NCBI GenBank assembly: GCA_944470555.2
Contig: OX104127.1
Coordinates: 113,240,741 to 113,304,740 of the forward strand
Origin: Heterobilharzia americana
Lineage: Eukaryota; Platyhelminthes; Trematoda; Strigeidida; Schistosomatidae
DNA length: 64,000 bases
Direction: 5' to 3'
This document shows positions 12,936-22,570 of this stretch, one piece after another; the first letter of the stretch is position 1; every line of letters begins with the position of its first letter. The notes below the pieces were generated by a model that had not been told where the DNA came from, did not search any database, and saw nothing but the letters and a program-made list of their open reading frames with translations. Made by a program: the position numbers and the translations under genes.

Positions 12936-13327
12936 CAACTAGTGCTTACCAATGTGCACCATGACTCTGGTGGTTGCATTGCAAAGATGACATTTAGAAT
13001 TCGGTTGGCAACTAAGACTGGATAACAGGAAGTTGGTTGCTCTCCCGAGACCTATAAACGCATACACAAAATACTTTTCGCTTGGGCAGTTTATTGGAAA
13101 AGACTCATATTTTCCTCTTAAGCATGCACATGCCACCCAAAATAGCTCATAATGTGAGTAGTAAGGTCACAAAATATTTCCACTGACTCGCTAAACTGAA
13201 AAATGTGTACAGAGATGACGTGACTAAAACATGATTCTAATTATTTGACAAAAGCAACATCTGAGCTTCCTATTATGTGCACAAAGTACAATTTTCTCTT
13301 TTTTTTAAATCTTTTTCTGAATTACAG

Positions 13328-13443
13328 ACAGTTATGCGCCGACTTGTACGAAGATATATACATCAATCAAAGAAAACAATGCGACAGGATGGTGTGAATG
13401 AAGATGACCTGCTAGAAATAAAACAGGATATATCCAGTTTAAG
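13328..13443 (+). CDS. TRPC-like ion channel, penultimate coding exon (partial gene)
   Basis: This exon sits between an acceptor (polypyrimidine tract, ATTACAG ending at 13327) and a donor (AAG|GTAATC at 13443/13444). It translates to TVMRRLVRRYIH, a basic stretch, then EDDLLEIKQDISSL. In TRPC channels this is the conserved segment after the TRP helix, where the cytosolic C-terminus carries the calmodulin/IP3-receptor-binding region (pattern RLVRRY...EDDL.EIKQDIS.LR.E). The protein would be a plasma-membrane, calcium-permeable cation-channel subunit. The reading frame continues exactly into the exon at 14727 (codon split AG|A gives Arg). Upstream exons for the ankyrin repeats and six membrane helices were not found in the window. 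An alternative acceptor at 13331 is possible. Confidence 0.85.
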
Positions 13444-14726
13444 GTAATCTTGACATTTGACCTATTTGTGAAAAGTGATGCTGAATTACATCTTCATGTA
13501 GGAAGTAACTGTGATAAACTAAACCTTTTGTAGACCTCGTCATAGTATCATAAACACCAGATAGTGGTTCTACTTTTCTTCATCATCAGTGTGGTACCAT
13601 CGAAGCATCAACAGAGGCACCTAATCAGCTGAAATCAACTTTAACCATAGTAAAGATGATACCACTTTGTAGAAAAGAGACTTATACAAATTACTGACAG
13701 ACTTTTGCAATATAAAGTCTCTACGCAATCATCATATGCCGGCAGTATACGTAATTCTTCCTCAGTATATAAAAATTGAGAATGAATGTAGCTAAATTAT
13801 AATCTATAATTCATCTACTATCCTTTTAGCTACATCTCTTATATAAAAGTTAATGGTACCACTAAACTGAACAATCTGACGTTAATGAAATGCTGTAAAA
13901 ACCCGCTATTGAAAGGAAGAAAATTAACTTTTCGTTAGCTCATTGGTAGCCATAGAACAAACATTAAGTCGGAGGGTAGTATGACACACTGTACACACCA
14001 ATTTTTAGGTTATGCTGAATTTATTCGTCACAAAAGATTTATCCTTGCTCTATACTACCTTACAGTATGAATAGAGTTATGTTTGTACCAAATTACTTCT
14101 TGATTCGCTTTCAATTCGACCTTTTTTTACGAAATATAAAATATTTTACTGACAGTGAGTGAATCTGTTAGCCTCACATACGAGCGACAACTATTTTATG
14201 TCAATTCATAAGTCATTATTATGATTGAACTAATGATTCAGATTAGGTCGATATAGTAAATTATTCACCACGATACCAAGCTGTCAAAACTTTAATCCGC
14301 AACCGTAACACTACAAAAAACCTTAAAACCATAAGTTCTGCTACCTTTCAGTACCCAGAGTGCATGCACCTTCAAATGTCAGTTGGAATCAAAGATGAAT
14401 TTCTTTTTGCTAATTTGGTATTTTTAATTACAGTACGAAAAAATGCGGTGGAAATCAATCTGATAGAAAAAATGTCTTGAATTAATTGTATATTCACCTT
14501 CCTGTTGGGTGTTTAAAAGAAAAAAACTAATTTCCAGAGTCTCTTATAGATTATTTCTGATTAGCCTGATTGTAATCTCAGTAAAAGCGATTAACCTCTA
14601 CTTTTTTTTGTTATGTCTAAAGAAAAACTGGATTTTTCCGATAATTCATTAAAAATCCTTATAAAGTATACATTTATGCCCAACGAAAGTAACTTTCGTT
14701 TGAAAAAAACTATTTTAAACCTACAG
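13444..14726 (+). other. Phase-2 intron of the TRPC-like gene
   Basis: This 1,283 bp intron has donor GTAATC and acceptor CTACAG. It splits the arginine codon between ISSL and FELRED. No repeat or RNA gene was recognised inside it. Confidence 0.8.
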
Positions 14727-15072
14727 ATTCGAACTGCGTGAAGATCGGAAACGTGAAATTGTACGTGCTGTATGCCAGTTAGAAAGTTTAAAACAGGAAC
14801 TTGTTGATGAATTGAGTAGACAGAACTCAATATTACAAAATGCTGTTCTTCCCAATTCACCATGTACAACGTCTTATCACGATGAAGATAAAATGGATAA
14901 TTGTCAAAAACTTTTAAAATTAGAATCATCAACGCCATTACTAGTCAACAGTCAAACACTAGAAACCTGTCACCAAACAAATATGCATAATAGTACTACG
15001 AATATTGCTACTGATCGTCAGTTAACCTCATGTAATTCTATGATGAATGAAAATAGAAAAAATATTCATTGA
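14727..15072 (+). CDS. TRPC-like ion channel, last coding exon in frame 0 (C-terminal coiled-coil and tail)
   Basis: The exon continues the channel frame with FELREDRKREIVRAVCQLE, then LKQELVDELSRQNSIL. This is a charged heptad-like helix of about 35 residues that fits the C-terminal coiled coil used by TRPC subunits to assemble as tetramers. A low-complexity Asn/Ser/Thr tail follows, ending at TGA (15070-15072). The stop is odd. A 278-codon frame with coding-like composition continues in the -1 frame, and the only sensible junction is the A-run at 15057-15062. The stop may be genuine, a homopolymer error, or bypassed by -1 frameshifting. Confidence 0.8.
15057..15063 (+). promoter_or_regulatory. 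Candidate -1 frameshift heptamer A AAA AAT
   Basis: In the channel frame the codons are AGA AAA AAT, so positions 15057-15063 form A AAA AAT in the X XXY YYZ arrangement of -1 slippery sites. Nine nucleotides after the AAT codon's first base the 0 frame ends at TGA, while the -1 frame is open for more than 270 codons. No downstream pseudoknot was established. A missing A in the assembly (A6 for A7) gives the same fusion and is the simpler explanation. Confidence 0.3.
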
Positions 15073-15905
15073 ATTATGATAAAGAGACAAATGATATCTA
15101 CAAGGATATCATACACATGACATCAGTAAATGATATATCAGCTGACTTTTCACAAATGATTGGTCAAAGCAAGCGACAAACTACTAAACGTTTATTTATT
15201 AATGACTGGGATCAATTTAAGAGTGAAATTAGAAGTGAATTAAGAGAAGAATTATCCTTGTTACTTAAAAACAAGTCAGTAGTATTTCATATGGAAAAGT
15301 CAGCAAGTGAGACAGAAAGTAGTAATAATAGTATTTTGATTCCATATACATCATCAAATTCATTATTAAATGAAAATATATCTACTACCAGTCAAAATAC
15401 AATTCACACTAAAAATTCTACACACAGAACGTCAAGAACACAAGACACTGCTCAGCCTAGTAATATACAGAAAAGACATTCTAGACAAACAGATAACAAT
15501 AACGATTGCAATATGAACAGCGAACGACTAAAACTATTGCATTCAAGATATTCAGAAATATTTGAAGGCGATTTATCACCAAAAATGCCATCAACACCAG
15601 TTGAATTATTATCTTGTTCAACATCATCATCACCATCAACGTTAATGGAAGCACTAATCTCATCACCAATGATACATGGAAAATGCACAACGTTAGGTAC
15701 AAGTAGGATTATGCAAGATATTAATGTGCCAACAAGCCCAAGTACTCTACCAATAACTTCTGATGTATCTTATAGTGGTATAAGAAAACCACGAAAACAG
15801 AAAGACGAAAAGATGCCTGACGATAAGAAAGGCGGACAAAAAAGAACTAGTATTCATGAAGTTCGCGGAGTTCGTGAAGAGGACAGTAGCTCAACACTTA
15901 AATAA
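15069..15905 (+). CDS. Probable continuation of the TRPC-like channel C-terminal tail in the -1 frame
   Basis: A 278-codon frame begins exactly where the channel frame ends and overlaps it by 4 nt. Its first in-frame codon here is TTG, not a likely start, so it is better read as a downstream extension. It has a conserved-looking segment DWDQFKSEIRSELREELSLL at about residues 46-65. This is followed by a long Ser/Thr/Asn-rich region and a basic C-terminus (KPRKQKDEKMPDDKKGG). The length of the open frame in AT-rich DNA, the uniform codon composition and the position argue that it is translated as part of the channel. No known domain was recognised. It could instead be an untranslated 3' region open by chance, but that seems unlikely at this length. 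Confidence 0.6.
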   Translation: MNYDKETNDIYKDIIHMTSVNDISADFSQMIGQSKRQTTKRLFINDWDQFKSEIRSELREELSLLLKNKSVVFHMEKSASETESSNNSILIPYTSSNSLLNENISTTSQNTIHTKNSTHRTSRTQDTAQPSNIQKRHSRQTDNNNDCNMNSERLKLLHSRYSEIFEGDLSPKMPSTPVELLSCSTSSSPSTLMEALISSPMIHGKCTTLGTSRIMQDINVPTSPSTLPITSDVSYSGIRKPRKQKDEKMPDDKKGGQKRTSIHEVRGVREEDSSSTLK

Positions 15906-16968
15906 ACAACCAAATAAACAATATGCATATAAATAAGTATAAGGAAATAACTTGGTTTTTTCAAATCGGAATTATATTATTTACTAGAATCACTTCAGTC
16001 AAGGTGATGGATTTCCTTAAATTATATTTACATACAAACATTGTTACAAATATTATTACTAAGGTCACTTCTTTACACAGAATAATCTCGTCATCTACTG
16101 AAGGAAAACATATAACAGCAAGAAATTGTTTATTTTTCTGTAAATGGACTTACAAATTAACAATAGACATAACAATCCATATATAAAATACAGAATGTGA
16201 CACATCTGAAGTGTTTTGAGCAGCATATAACAAAATGATTCACATTTCAATTGTAAACATACACTTAAAAGGAAGTATGCATATTCACAAACAAATAAAC
16301 AAAAAGTATAAATGGAACTTGTAATAAAAATCTCTCTAAAAAATAAACAGTAAATTGACAAAATAAATACAAAATGCTCAAGTTAGACAAATGCATCAGC
16401 AGTAACCTAGGGGAACTTATGACCTTGTTTTAAACAAGTTAACTTCTGTTTCCAGTTATTGTGTTTATAGTGAATGACTTGAGATGATGAAACAGGAATT
16501 ATACCTGTATTTTTTTCTTTATTTTCATACTACTTAGCAACGTCTTTCAGTAGTATTTTAGTCAATGACTATGAAACAAGGGATGGAGTATTTCGTAGAC
16601 TTGATATCAGGTTGATGATATCCAACAAAGAATAGATGGTAGTGTAAATTTCGAAAGAATATTCTGATGAGAATTGCTAAATTTGTTTCCCAACAGACCA
16701 ATAAGTTACTTAAACGATGAGTGGTTCGATACGCTGTGGTGAATCACAACTTCAATCAACATTAAATTTAAAGATACCAACTTCCTTCACTAAAACGTTT
16801 ATCGAAGGTCGTTTTATACAAATTAGTCAACATGCAGTTGTGAAGCCAGTACTGTAGGTTTAGACACTGAAGTATGGAGCTGGGTCAAGGAATATGATAG
16901 GAGCACTTATCTATTGAAATTGCGGAGAATATTTTTAGCTGAAGTGGATGATCTTGGTCGCGTTATGT
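15906..16968. other. 3' flank of the TRPC-like gene, no clear feature
   Basis: AATAAA-like motifs occur soon after the -1-frame stop (for example near 15912), so a polyadenylation signal is possible. The rest is AT-rich. A frame open from about 16845 to 17028 was seen but resembles no family I know. Confidence 0.4.
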
Positions 16969-17115
16969 TCTTTGAGTTGGGTGGTTTAATCGTGAGGCCT
17001 TCAGTATTTATCTAGATAACATTATCAGCACTAACTCCAACGGCTTCATACTGAAGTTAGTCCCAATGATATTGCCTTGAAGAACAATGAAAGCTTCAAG
17101 AATAAACCACCCAGC
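16969..17115. repeat. Imperfect palindrome of two Penelope-like 3' tails
   Basis: The right arm (17041-17115) contains TACTGAAGTTAG, then GAACAATGAAAGCTTC and AAACCACCCAGCTC. It resembles the 3' tail of the Penelope-like fragment at 3570-4000. The left arm (16969-17035) is roughly its reverse complement: GAGTTGGGTGGTTTA, then CATTATCAGCACTAAC. The two arms meet almost without spacer. Penelope-like elements are known for inverted or partial tandem copies at their ends, so this is probably an insertion scar. Confidence 0.55.
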
Positions 17116-18779
17116 TCACAACCAAGAGCGCTTATCTACATACCATGCTGCTTATTTGATAGTACTTAGTAATCTTAGGGAAAATATGAAACTGATCCTA
17201 ATGCTATCAATAAGACTTAAGTTAGGTGTAGAAGCGATCCACGGTGATTACCATGAACAGTAAGCAATGCCCTGAGACTGGGGTTGCTTAATATATCCGT
17301 TACATTTTATTGTTTAAAGAAATGAATGACATTGGTACTGAAGGTTAAGTTATATCACCAAATAGAATCTAGTGATCGATTCTAAAATGTAAGTTTGTTC
17401 TTTCAAATTGATATCCAAATTTAATACTTTTAATTCATTTCAGGACAATTTAGCTCACCTCCAACTCAGATATAGGTCAAACTGTTCCAGATCTAATGAA
17501 GTGAATACAGATCTTTTCAGTAACATGAAAGAGAAATTAAGTTGTTACGATGAATGCTGGCTCACCTAATCCAAATGCAAAATAGGATCTACTTTGATGA
17601 AGAGTTAGGCGTGGAATGCTAATCAACATATATCTGGTGTAAATGATAGTAAAGCAGTACAGTTACTCATTATTCGATTTGTTAACTCAGCAAGTAAATA
17701 TTTATTATTATACTCAAAGCCCTTAAGCACCATTCGCACTGGTTACGTGCGAACAGACAACAATAATTCCTTAAGCAACTTCCTACTTAAAGTCATTTGA
17801 TACTGGTTAGTAACGAATGTCATCTTTTATTGTACCCAGTTTAAACAAAATCCTGCCAGTGTTAAATCAAATATTGCCGCAAACCTAAATCATTCATTCC
17901 CATAATAAGCATACAATCATGGAAATGAACAACCAGAATGGAATGGGTTACTTGCTGATTTTTGGCAGGCAAAGCACCAGAAATCTTTGTGTTTCCTCTT
18001 ATTCGTAAAAAAGCAACTTTCTGCCAAGACTTCGGGTTATTACAGAAAAAAAGTATGCAACGCTTCAAAGGGAGTTAAGAACCCTATATTTGATACATTT
18101 TAGCAGGGAGAATTTAATAAACTAAAATAAGAATATTAGGTTAAGAAGTCGGCAAACACTTAGGCTTATTTATTAGAACTTAAAGTTGTTAAACAATATA
18201 ACATCAGAGACTTTTACCTCTTCTCAGCTACGCTAGAGGGTTTGAACCATTCGAAATTAAATACTAAACTTAATGGAGTAAACTTTAGGGTTACGGTTTG
18301 AGGTTGGTGTGATGACATTATTGACTGACCATATGAATTACCACTTGTTCGCTCCGGATAACTTCAGCTTCAGACTGTAAAAAATGCAGAACACGCCCTA
18401 TGACTCGAGAATCAACCACAAGCTACCATAAAAGAAACATTTCTAGTCAATTTGATAATGGTTTATTTCGGTAATATGCCTAATATAAACTATGAACAAG
18501 ATATGACGGAATAGCATAGGAAATATTCGGCCTGGAGTAAAAGGTTGATATTCGATAAAGCATGTATGTTTGCGTAAGTCCAACATATTTGTATTAAAAT
18601 AATTTCAGCATTCCTCACAGAAATCTAGCTGAAGCTACTCCGAGGAAACAATTGGAAATAAAAATACTGAGGATATATAAACGAATTCAGATGTCCAATC
18701 CTTTTCGTACAGTCAGTGTTTATCTAAAATATGTTTACTAATCATTCGACCTGATATTGTATATCTTTTGTTGTATGGA
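17116..18779. other. AT-rich DNA, no feature seen
   Basis: No gene or repeat family was recognised. Confidence 0.4.
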
Positions 18780-19161
18780 GTATGTATGTAGGCAGATAAC
18801 TGTACTCTATCTCGTCTGTTCAAATTATCTACATTTGCCTATATGTGTAAGGCCAGAGCTGTCAATCTTTCGTAGTGTGAACTAAGAACTTTTTGTAGAA
18901 CCTTAGTTCCGCAAAGTCAATTTTGTGGGTCGTTTCTACGAAGTAGAAGTGGATTGCCTACTTGATTCATAGCTTCTTAACCACTGCTGAAATTCTTGGG
19001 ATCTGTTTTAGACATAGTCTATGCTTTCTCAACCTCACATTTACTCGCCTGGCTGTCTCCGCTATATATACTGCATTGCAATCACGGCATTTGGGTATAT
19101 AAACGTAGTTCGTTGGTTTTCTCTCGCCACCATGTCTTTGACTTTCATTAAGTTGGAACAT
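18780..19161 (-). mobile_element. Penelope-like element fragment, GIY-YIG endonuclease
   Basis: On the - strand a 64-codon frame reads YVYIPKCRDCNAVYIAETAR followed by VNVRLRKHR. This is the N-terminal half of a GIY-YIG nuclease: the first Tyr block, a Cys-x-x-Cys zinc-like pair (CRDC), the AVYIAETAR block in place of VYIGET, and the conserved arginine. The frame is then broken by a stop, but similarity continues (THKIDFAELRFYKKF) to about 18.8 kb. The canonical glycine of the second motif is alanine here, so it is probably inactive. No RT was found next to it. Its sequence type differs from the fragment at 5250-7393. Confidence 0.65.
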
Positions 19162-19393
19162 AGGGCATTCGCTGCACTAACATAAATTCTTATCTCATAC
19201 TTGCTGAAAATTCTTCATATTTCTCCTAAAGTATCTTTACGAAATAAAACTACTACCATACTGACTTAGTTCTATATCTTCTAAAATAATGATTGCGATC
19301 AACTACATTCACTTTTATGAGGGGTCTGTACAGACAGGAAGATAGTATAACAATGCCTGACTGATGTGAAATTAAGATCTGGTCTACAGTTTG

Positions 19394-19466
19394 AGTCTCG
19401 TAGCTCAACTGGGACAGCACCGGTCCAGTAACCTAGAGGTCGCCGGTTCGAATCCTGCCGCAGCCT
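19394..19466 (+). repeat. tRNA-derived SINE head (tRNA pseudogene)
   Basis: A perfect Pol III A-box (TAGCTCAACTGG, 19401-19412) is followed by a perfect B-box (GGTTCGAATCC, 19444-19454) at tRNA-like spacing. D-arm and T-arm stems are only partly complementary and no good anticodon stem forms. It is therefore more likely the head of a tRNA-derived SINE than a working tRNA gene. Schistosome genomes are known for large numbers of tRNA-derived repeats. Confidence 0.65.
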
Positions 19467-19469
19467 AGA

Positions 19470-21258
19470 TTTCCACTTCACCTTCAATCATCACCCAGTA
19501 CCGCTAGATGGTTGAACTGATATGCCGTTTCAGCAAAGTCACTCCCACAACATTCTTTTCAAGTGAAACAATTATTGCGTCTAAGTGATGTTAACAGTAT
19601 TAAAGGCAATAATGTGGGACAACCATCTGGAGTCGGATCAGCATCCAGTCTAGAGTGAAGAATGAACGGAAAAAAGACGGTGATTCTGGTGGTGACTCAT
19701 GTAGTCAGCACAAGAGCCTGCAGTTAAAGTTTAGTAACCGAAGAATAGAAATATGATGTATTTTTACCCACTGAATAGTCTACTTCCACCTAACATCTTA
19801 TTTTTTCTTAATTTTGTTGTTAACTGAAAAAACGGCTATTAGAAAACATTTTATTAATTTGCACGAGCACACTAGTTGTTCAGATGATATATTTAAGTGA
19901 AAGAAACAAATTGAAAGGAAAAGTTTTAGTGTTCGATGGAAACTTTTGGTAGCCCAGAATCCAAGCAGGCCGCAGTAATTCTGTTTTAGAAAAACAATCA
20001 GTATACGACGAAGACTGGACAAGTAGACTAAGTATCCTTGTATTCGCTTATTTCTTTGACATTTTAGTTTTCGATTATTTTCTTTAAAGAAGCTCGGAGC
20101 AGAATTCCGTGCAAAATGGTTGGAATTATTTTTAAAATAATATATGGTAGCTATTGGTTTCAGCAGCATCAAAGACAGCCTAAAGTCACCCTCCAACAGC
20201 ATGGTTTTCCGGTTTCCTCTCCTGATGCTCTTTATACTTATTCTTCAGTAACTGAAGGTAGATGAAATAGGACAGATTGCTTCTGACTACTCCGATAGAT
20301 ACTCGATATATCTACGAATACGTGAGTTATATCTGCATAAGCCATAAGTAGTGAAGTATTAGTAACGACATTTACAACGATTACTCCTGTTCCGTGTTTA
20401 TACGACTGATGTCATAGTCCTATTGTTTTGATCTTAAATCCTAATGAGTCCAAATTCCTATGAAGTCAGATATTTAATATTGTTTAACTGGGCATGATCG
20501 AACTGTATGGCTGCACTTTTAGAATCCGTCGAAATTCACGAATAACACATAAAACTTCCGTTCCTCCTGTGTATTCATGAGCCACAAGTTCTAGTGAATA
20601 CTACGTTGGGATATTATACCATAACCAAATTTCCAAAACAACACAAAAACCCTTGAATTTATTAATCTACGTTCAAGTGTTCTAAGATGTTTTGGTTCTT
20701 CTGATATTACCAAAAGGCTCTCTTAACAAATGTCGAAAAGGATGAAAACTATATCAAGAAGTTTTCTGCTCACCACTTCACATAGTTCAGTGCCAAAAAC
20801 AATGTAAATCCCATACTGAGCGGGAGATAAACTGCTGTGCGAATGAAGTCGCCACTACTTACATAAAGCACTACGATGCTAATAACTCTTTGCTACTGAT
20901 ACCTAGCAATTAGAAAATCAGCTTCAATAAACCCGGGGAAAAACCTTTCTGAGAATCATTTTCGAGATATTACAGGTTAAAGAAATTAATTTGAATGCAC
21001 ATGTTATAGGTGTCTTATTTACTGGGAAGCCTGTTCACCAACGAAAAATTTCTGAAGGTTCACAGTGATGTTATGAAAAACGATATCAGATTTGTATGTC
21101 ATTAAAAGAAAAAAACTTATTTAAATCCATGTTTCAAAACGTTCGTTGCTAGGGAAAAGTTACCTTGACTCACAATTTAGTTCTAAGATCACTTGATTTA
21201 ATATAACCAGTTGTTGATCTAAACGAGGGAGTTTATTATTGTTATTTTTTTATTCATT
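19470..21258. other. Mostly unassigned DNA
   Basis: The first 200-250 bases after the tRNA-like head may be the body of the same SINE, but I cannot set its end. The 134-codon - strand frame at 19798-20202 has no recognisable motif and I do not call it a gene. Confidence 0.35.
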
Positions 21259-22570
21259 GTCCCTTTGGTTCCTAGTGGAACATAGGGCTTCAGTGGCACA
21301 TCTCCATTCAACTCTCTCCTCTGAAATCTTTTCAACCTCGCTCCACGACACCTCACAAGCTCTCATTTCCTCCTCGCACTATCTCCTCCATGTAACCCAC
21401 AGCTGCGAAACCCAACTCGTCGCTTCCCATTGGGGTTCCACTCGATGGCCTGACCTGACGCGTGATGTCCCAGTCGGACTTCTCAGTGTACGCGAAATCT
21501 TACTTCACTTTATTCTGCATATTTGTTGAGTGATAGCTTCTCGGTTGGTTCGTTCAACAGACTTCGTGGTTGCTTATTCTTATTATTCTGGCCATATGAT
21601 CAGGTATTCAGTATCGAGTGAGCGTAGGCGGTAGCTGTTGATGAATGTCTGTAGTTTGTTGGAAATCACTTTGGTAACGCGCAAAGTCTCTAAGACATAC
21701 AGAAGCACTGACCTGACGTTGATGTTGAAAACCCGGATCATGTTCACGCTTTATGCTGAGTGCAGTGCAGTAGATCTCCACACTGGTTTCAGGTTAATGA
21801 ACGCCTGTCTTGCTTTTCCGATCCTGGGTTTGACGTCCACATCTTTGCCTGTGCTGCCTGTAGTTGAAACGATGCTGCCTTGCCTGAGTAGGTGTAGGTG
21901 AAAGAGACTACTTCCTTTAGATTCCCCCTGTTGACGGTGTTTGGTGCTTGTTGTTGCTGTTGTTGTTGGTTGGGTATCTTCATCACCTTTGTCTTCTCTA
22001 TATTCACTTGAAGTCTCGTCTTCACTGCCCTGCCTCTTCTGTCAACGAGTTAGTCTTCGCCTGTAGATCTTCGAGTTTGTGTGACATCAGACACAAGTCA
22101 TCGGCAAAATCCAAATTTTCTAGGATCTTTTACCCTGTCCAGCCAGCGTATCCCCCTCTTCTCGCTTCTCACTGTTTGTTGCATGATCGAGACGACCACA
22201 ATCAGGAATATCATGGGTGATAGTAGACAGCCTTGTTTTACTCCTGTATCCACATCAAAGGCATCACTGAGCTTCCCATTGTGAATTACTTGGCATGTAG
22301 CACCATGTAACACATAGCTGTTCAATGAGTTTGATAAAGGTTTTTGGCGTTAAAACCGTAGTGTTGAAGCAGCCGCCTGCCAAATAACTTCTCGGTTGAC
22401 GCTGTCGAAGACCTTCTGAAATTGGATGAAGTTGAGATAGAGAGTTGACTGCTACTCTATTCTCTGTTCTATGATGATGCGAGGCGTAGTGTTGCAATTT
22501 GATCCGCAAGTGATTTGTTCTTCCTGAATCCAGCCCGTTCCGGTCATAATTTTGAATCCAGCGCATCCTA
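21259..22570 (-). mobile_element. RTE-clade (SR2-like) retrotransposon, inverted 3' half
   Basis: This segment is the reverse complement of 24569-25880, with only rare differences (two seen: C/T near 22556 and G/A near 21830). It holds the 3' part of an RTE element: the RT palm block with TGVKQGCLLSP, the FADD catalytic-motif region, and the short 3' end of the element. It ends at 21259 with the usual RTE terminus (GGGACAA on the - strand). It abuts the 5' end of the full-length + copy at 22571. All reading frames carry the same stops as the right arm, so neither is coding. Confidence 0.88.

Noticed and set aside
15452..15702. Two - strand frames of 73-78 codons opposite the channel tail
   Set aside because: They mirror the Ser/Thr/Asn-rich + strand frame and show hydrophobic composition produced by its complement; no start context or domain.
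19394..19466. Functional tRNA gene
   Set aside because: Both promoter boxes are perfect, but D-stem, anticodon stem and acceptor stem do not pair well; better explained as a SINE head.
21239..21901. Several 87-96-codon frames antisense to the RTE 3' end, recurring at 25.2-25.9 kb
   Set aside because: They are complements of the RTE element and recur only because the element does; no independent coding evidence.
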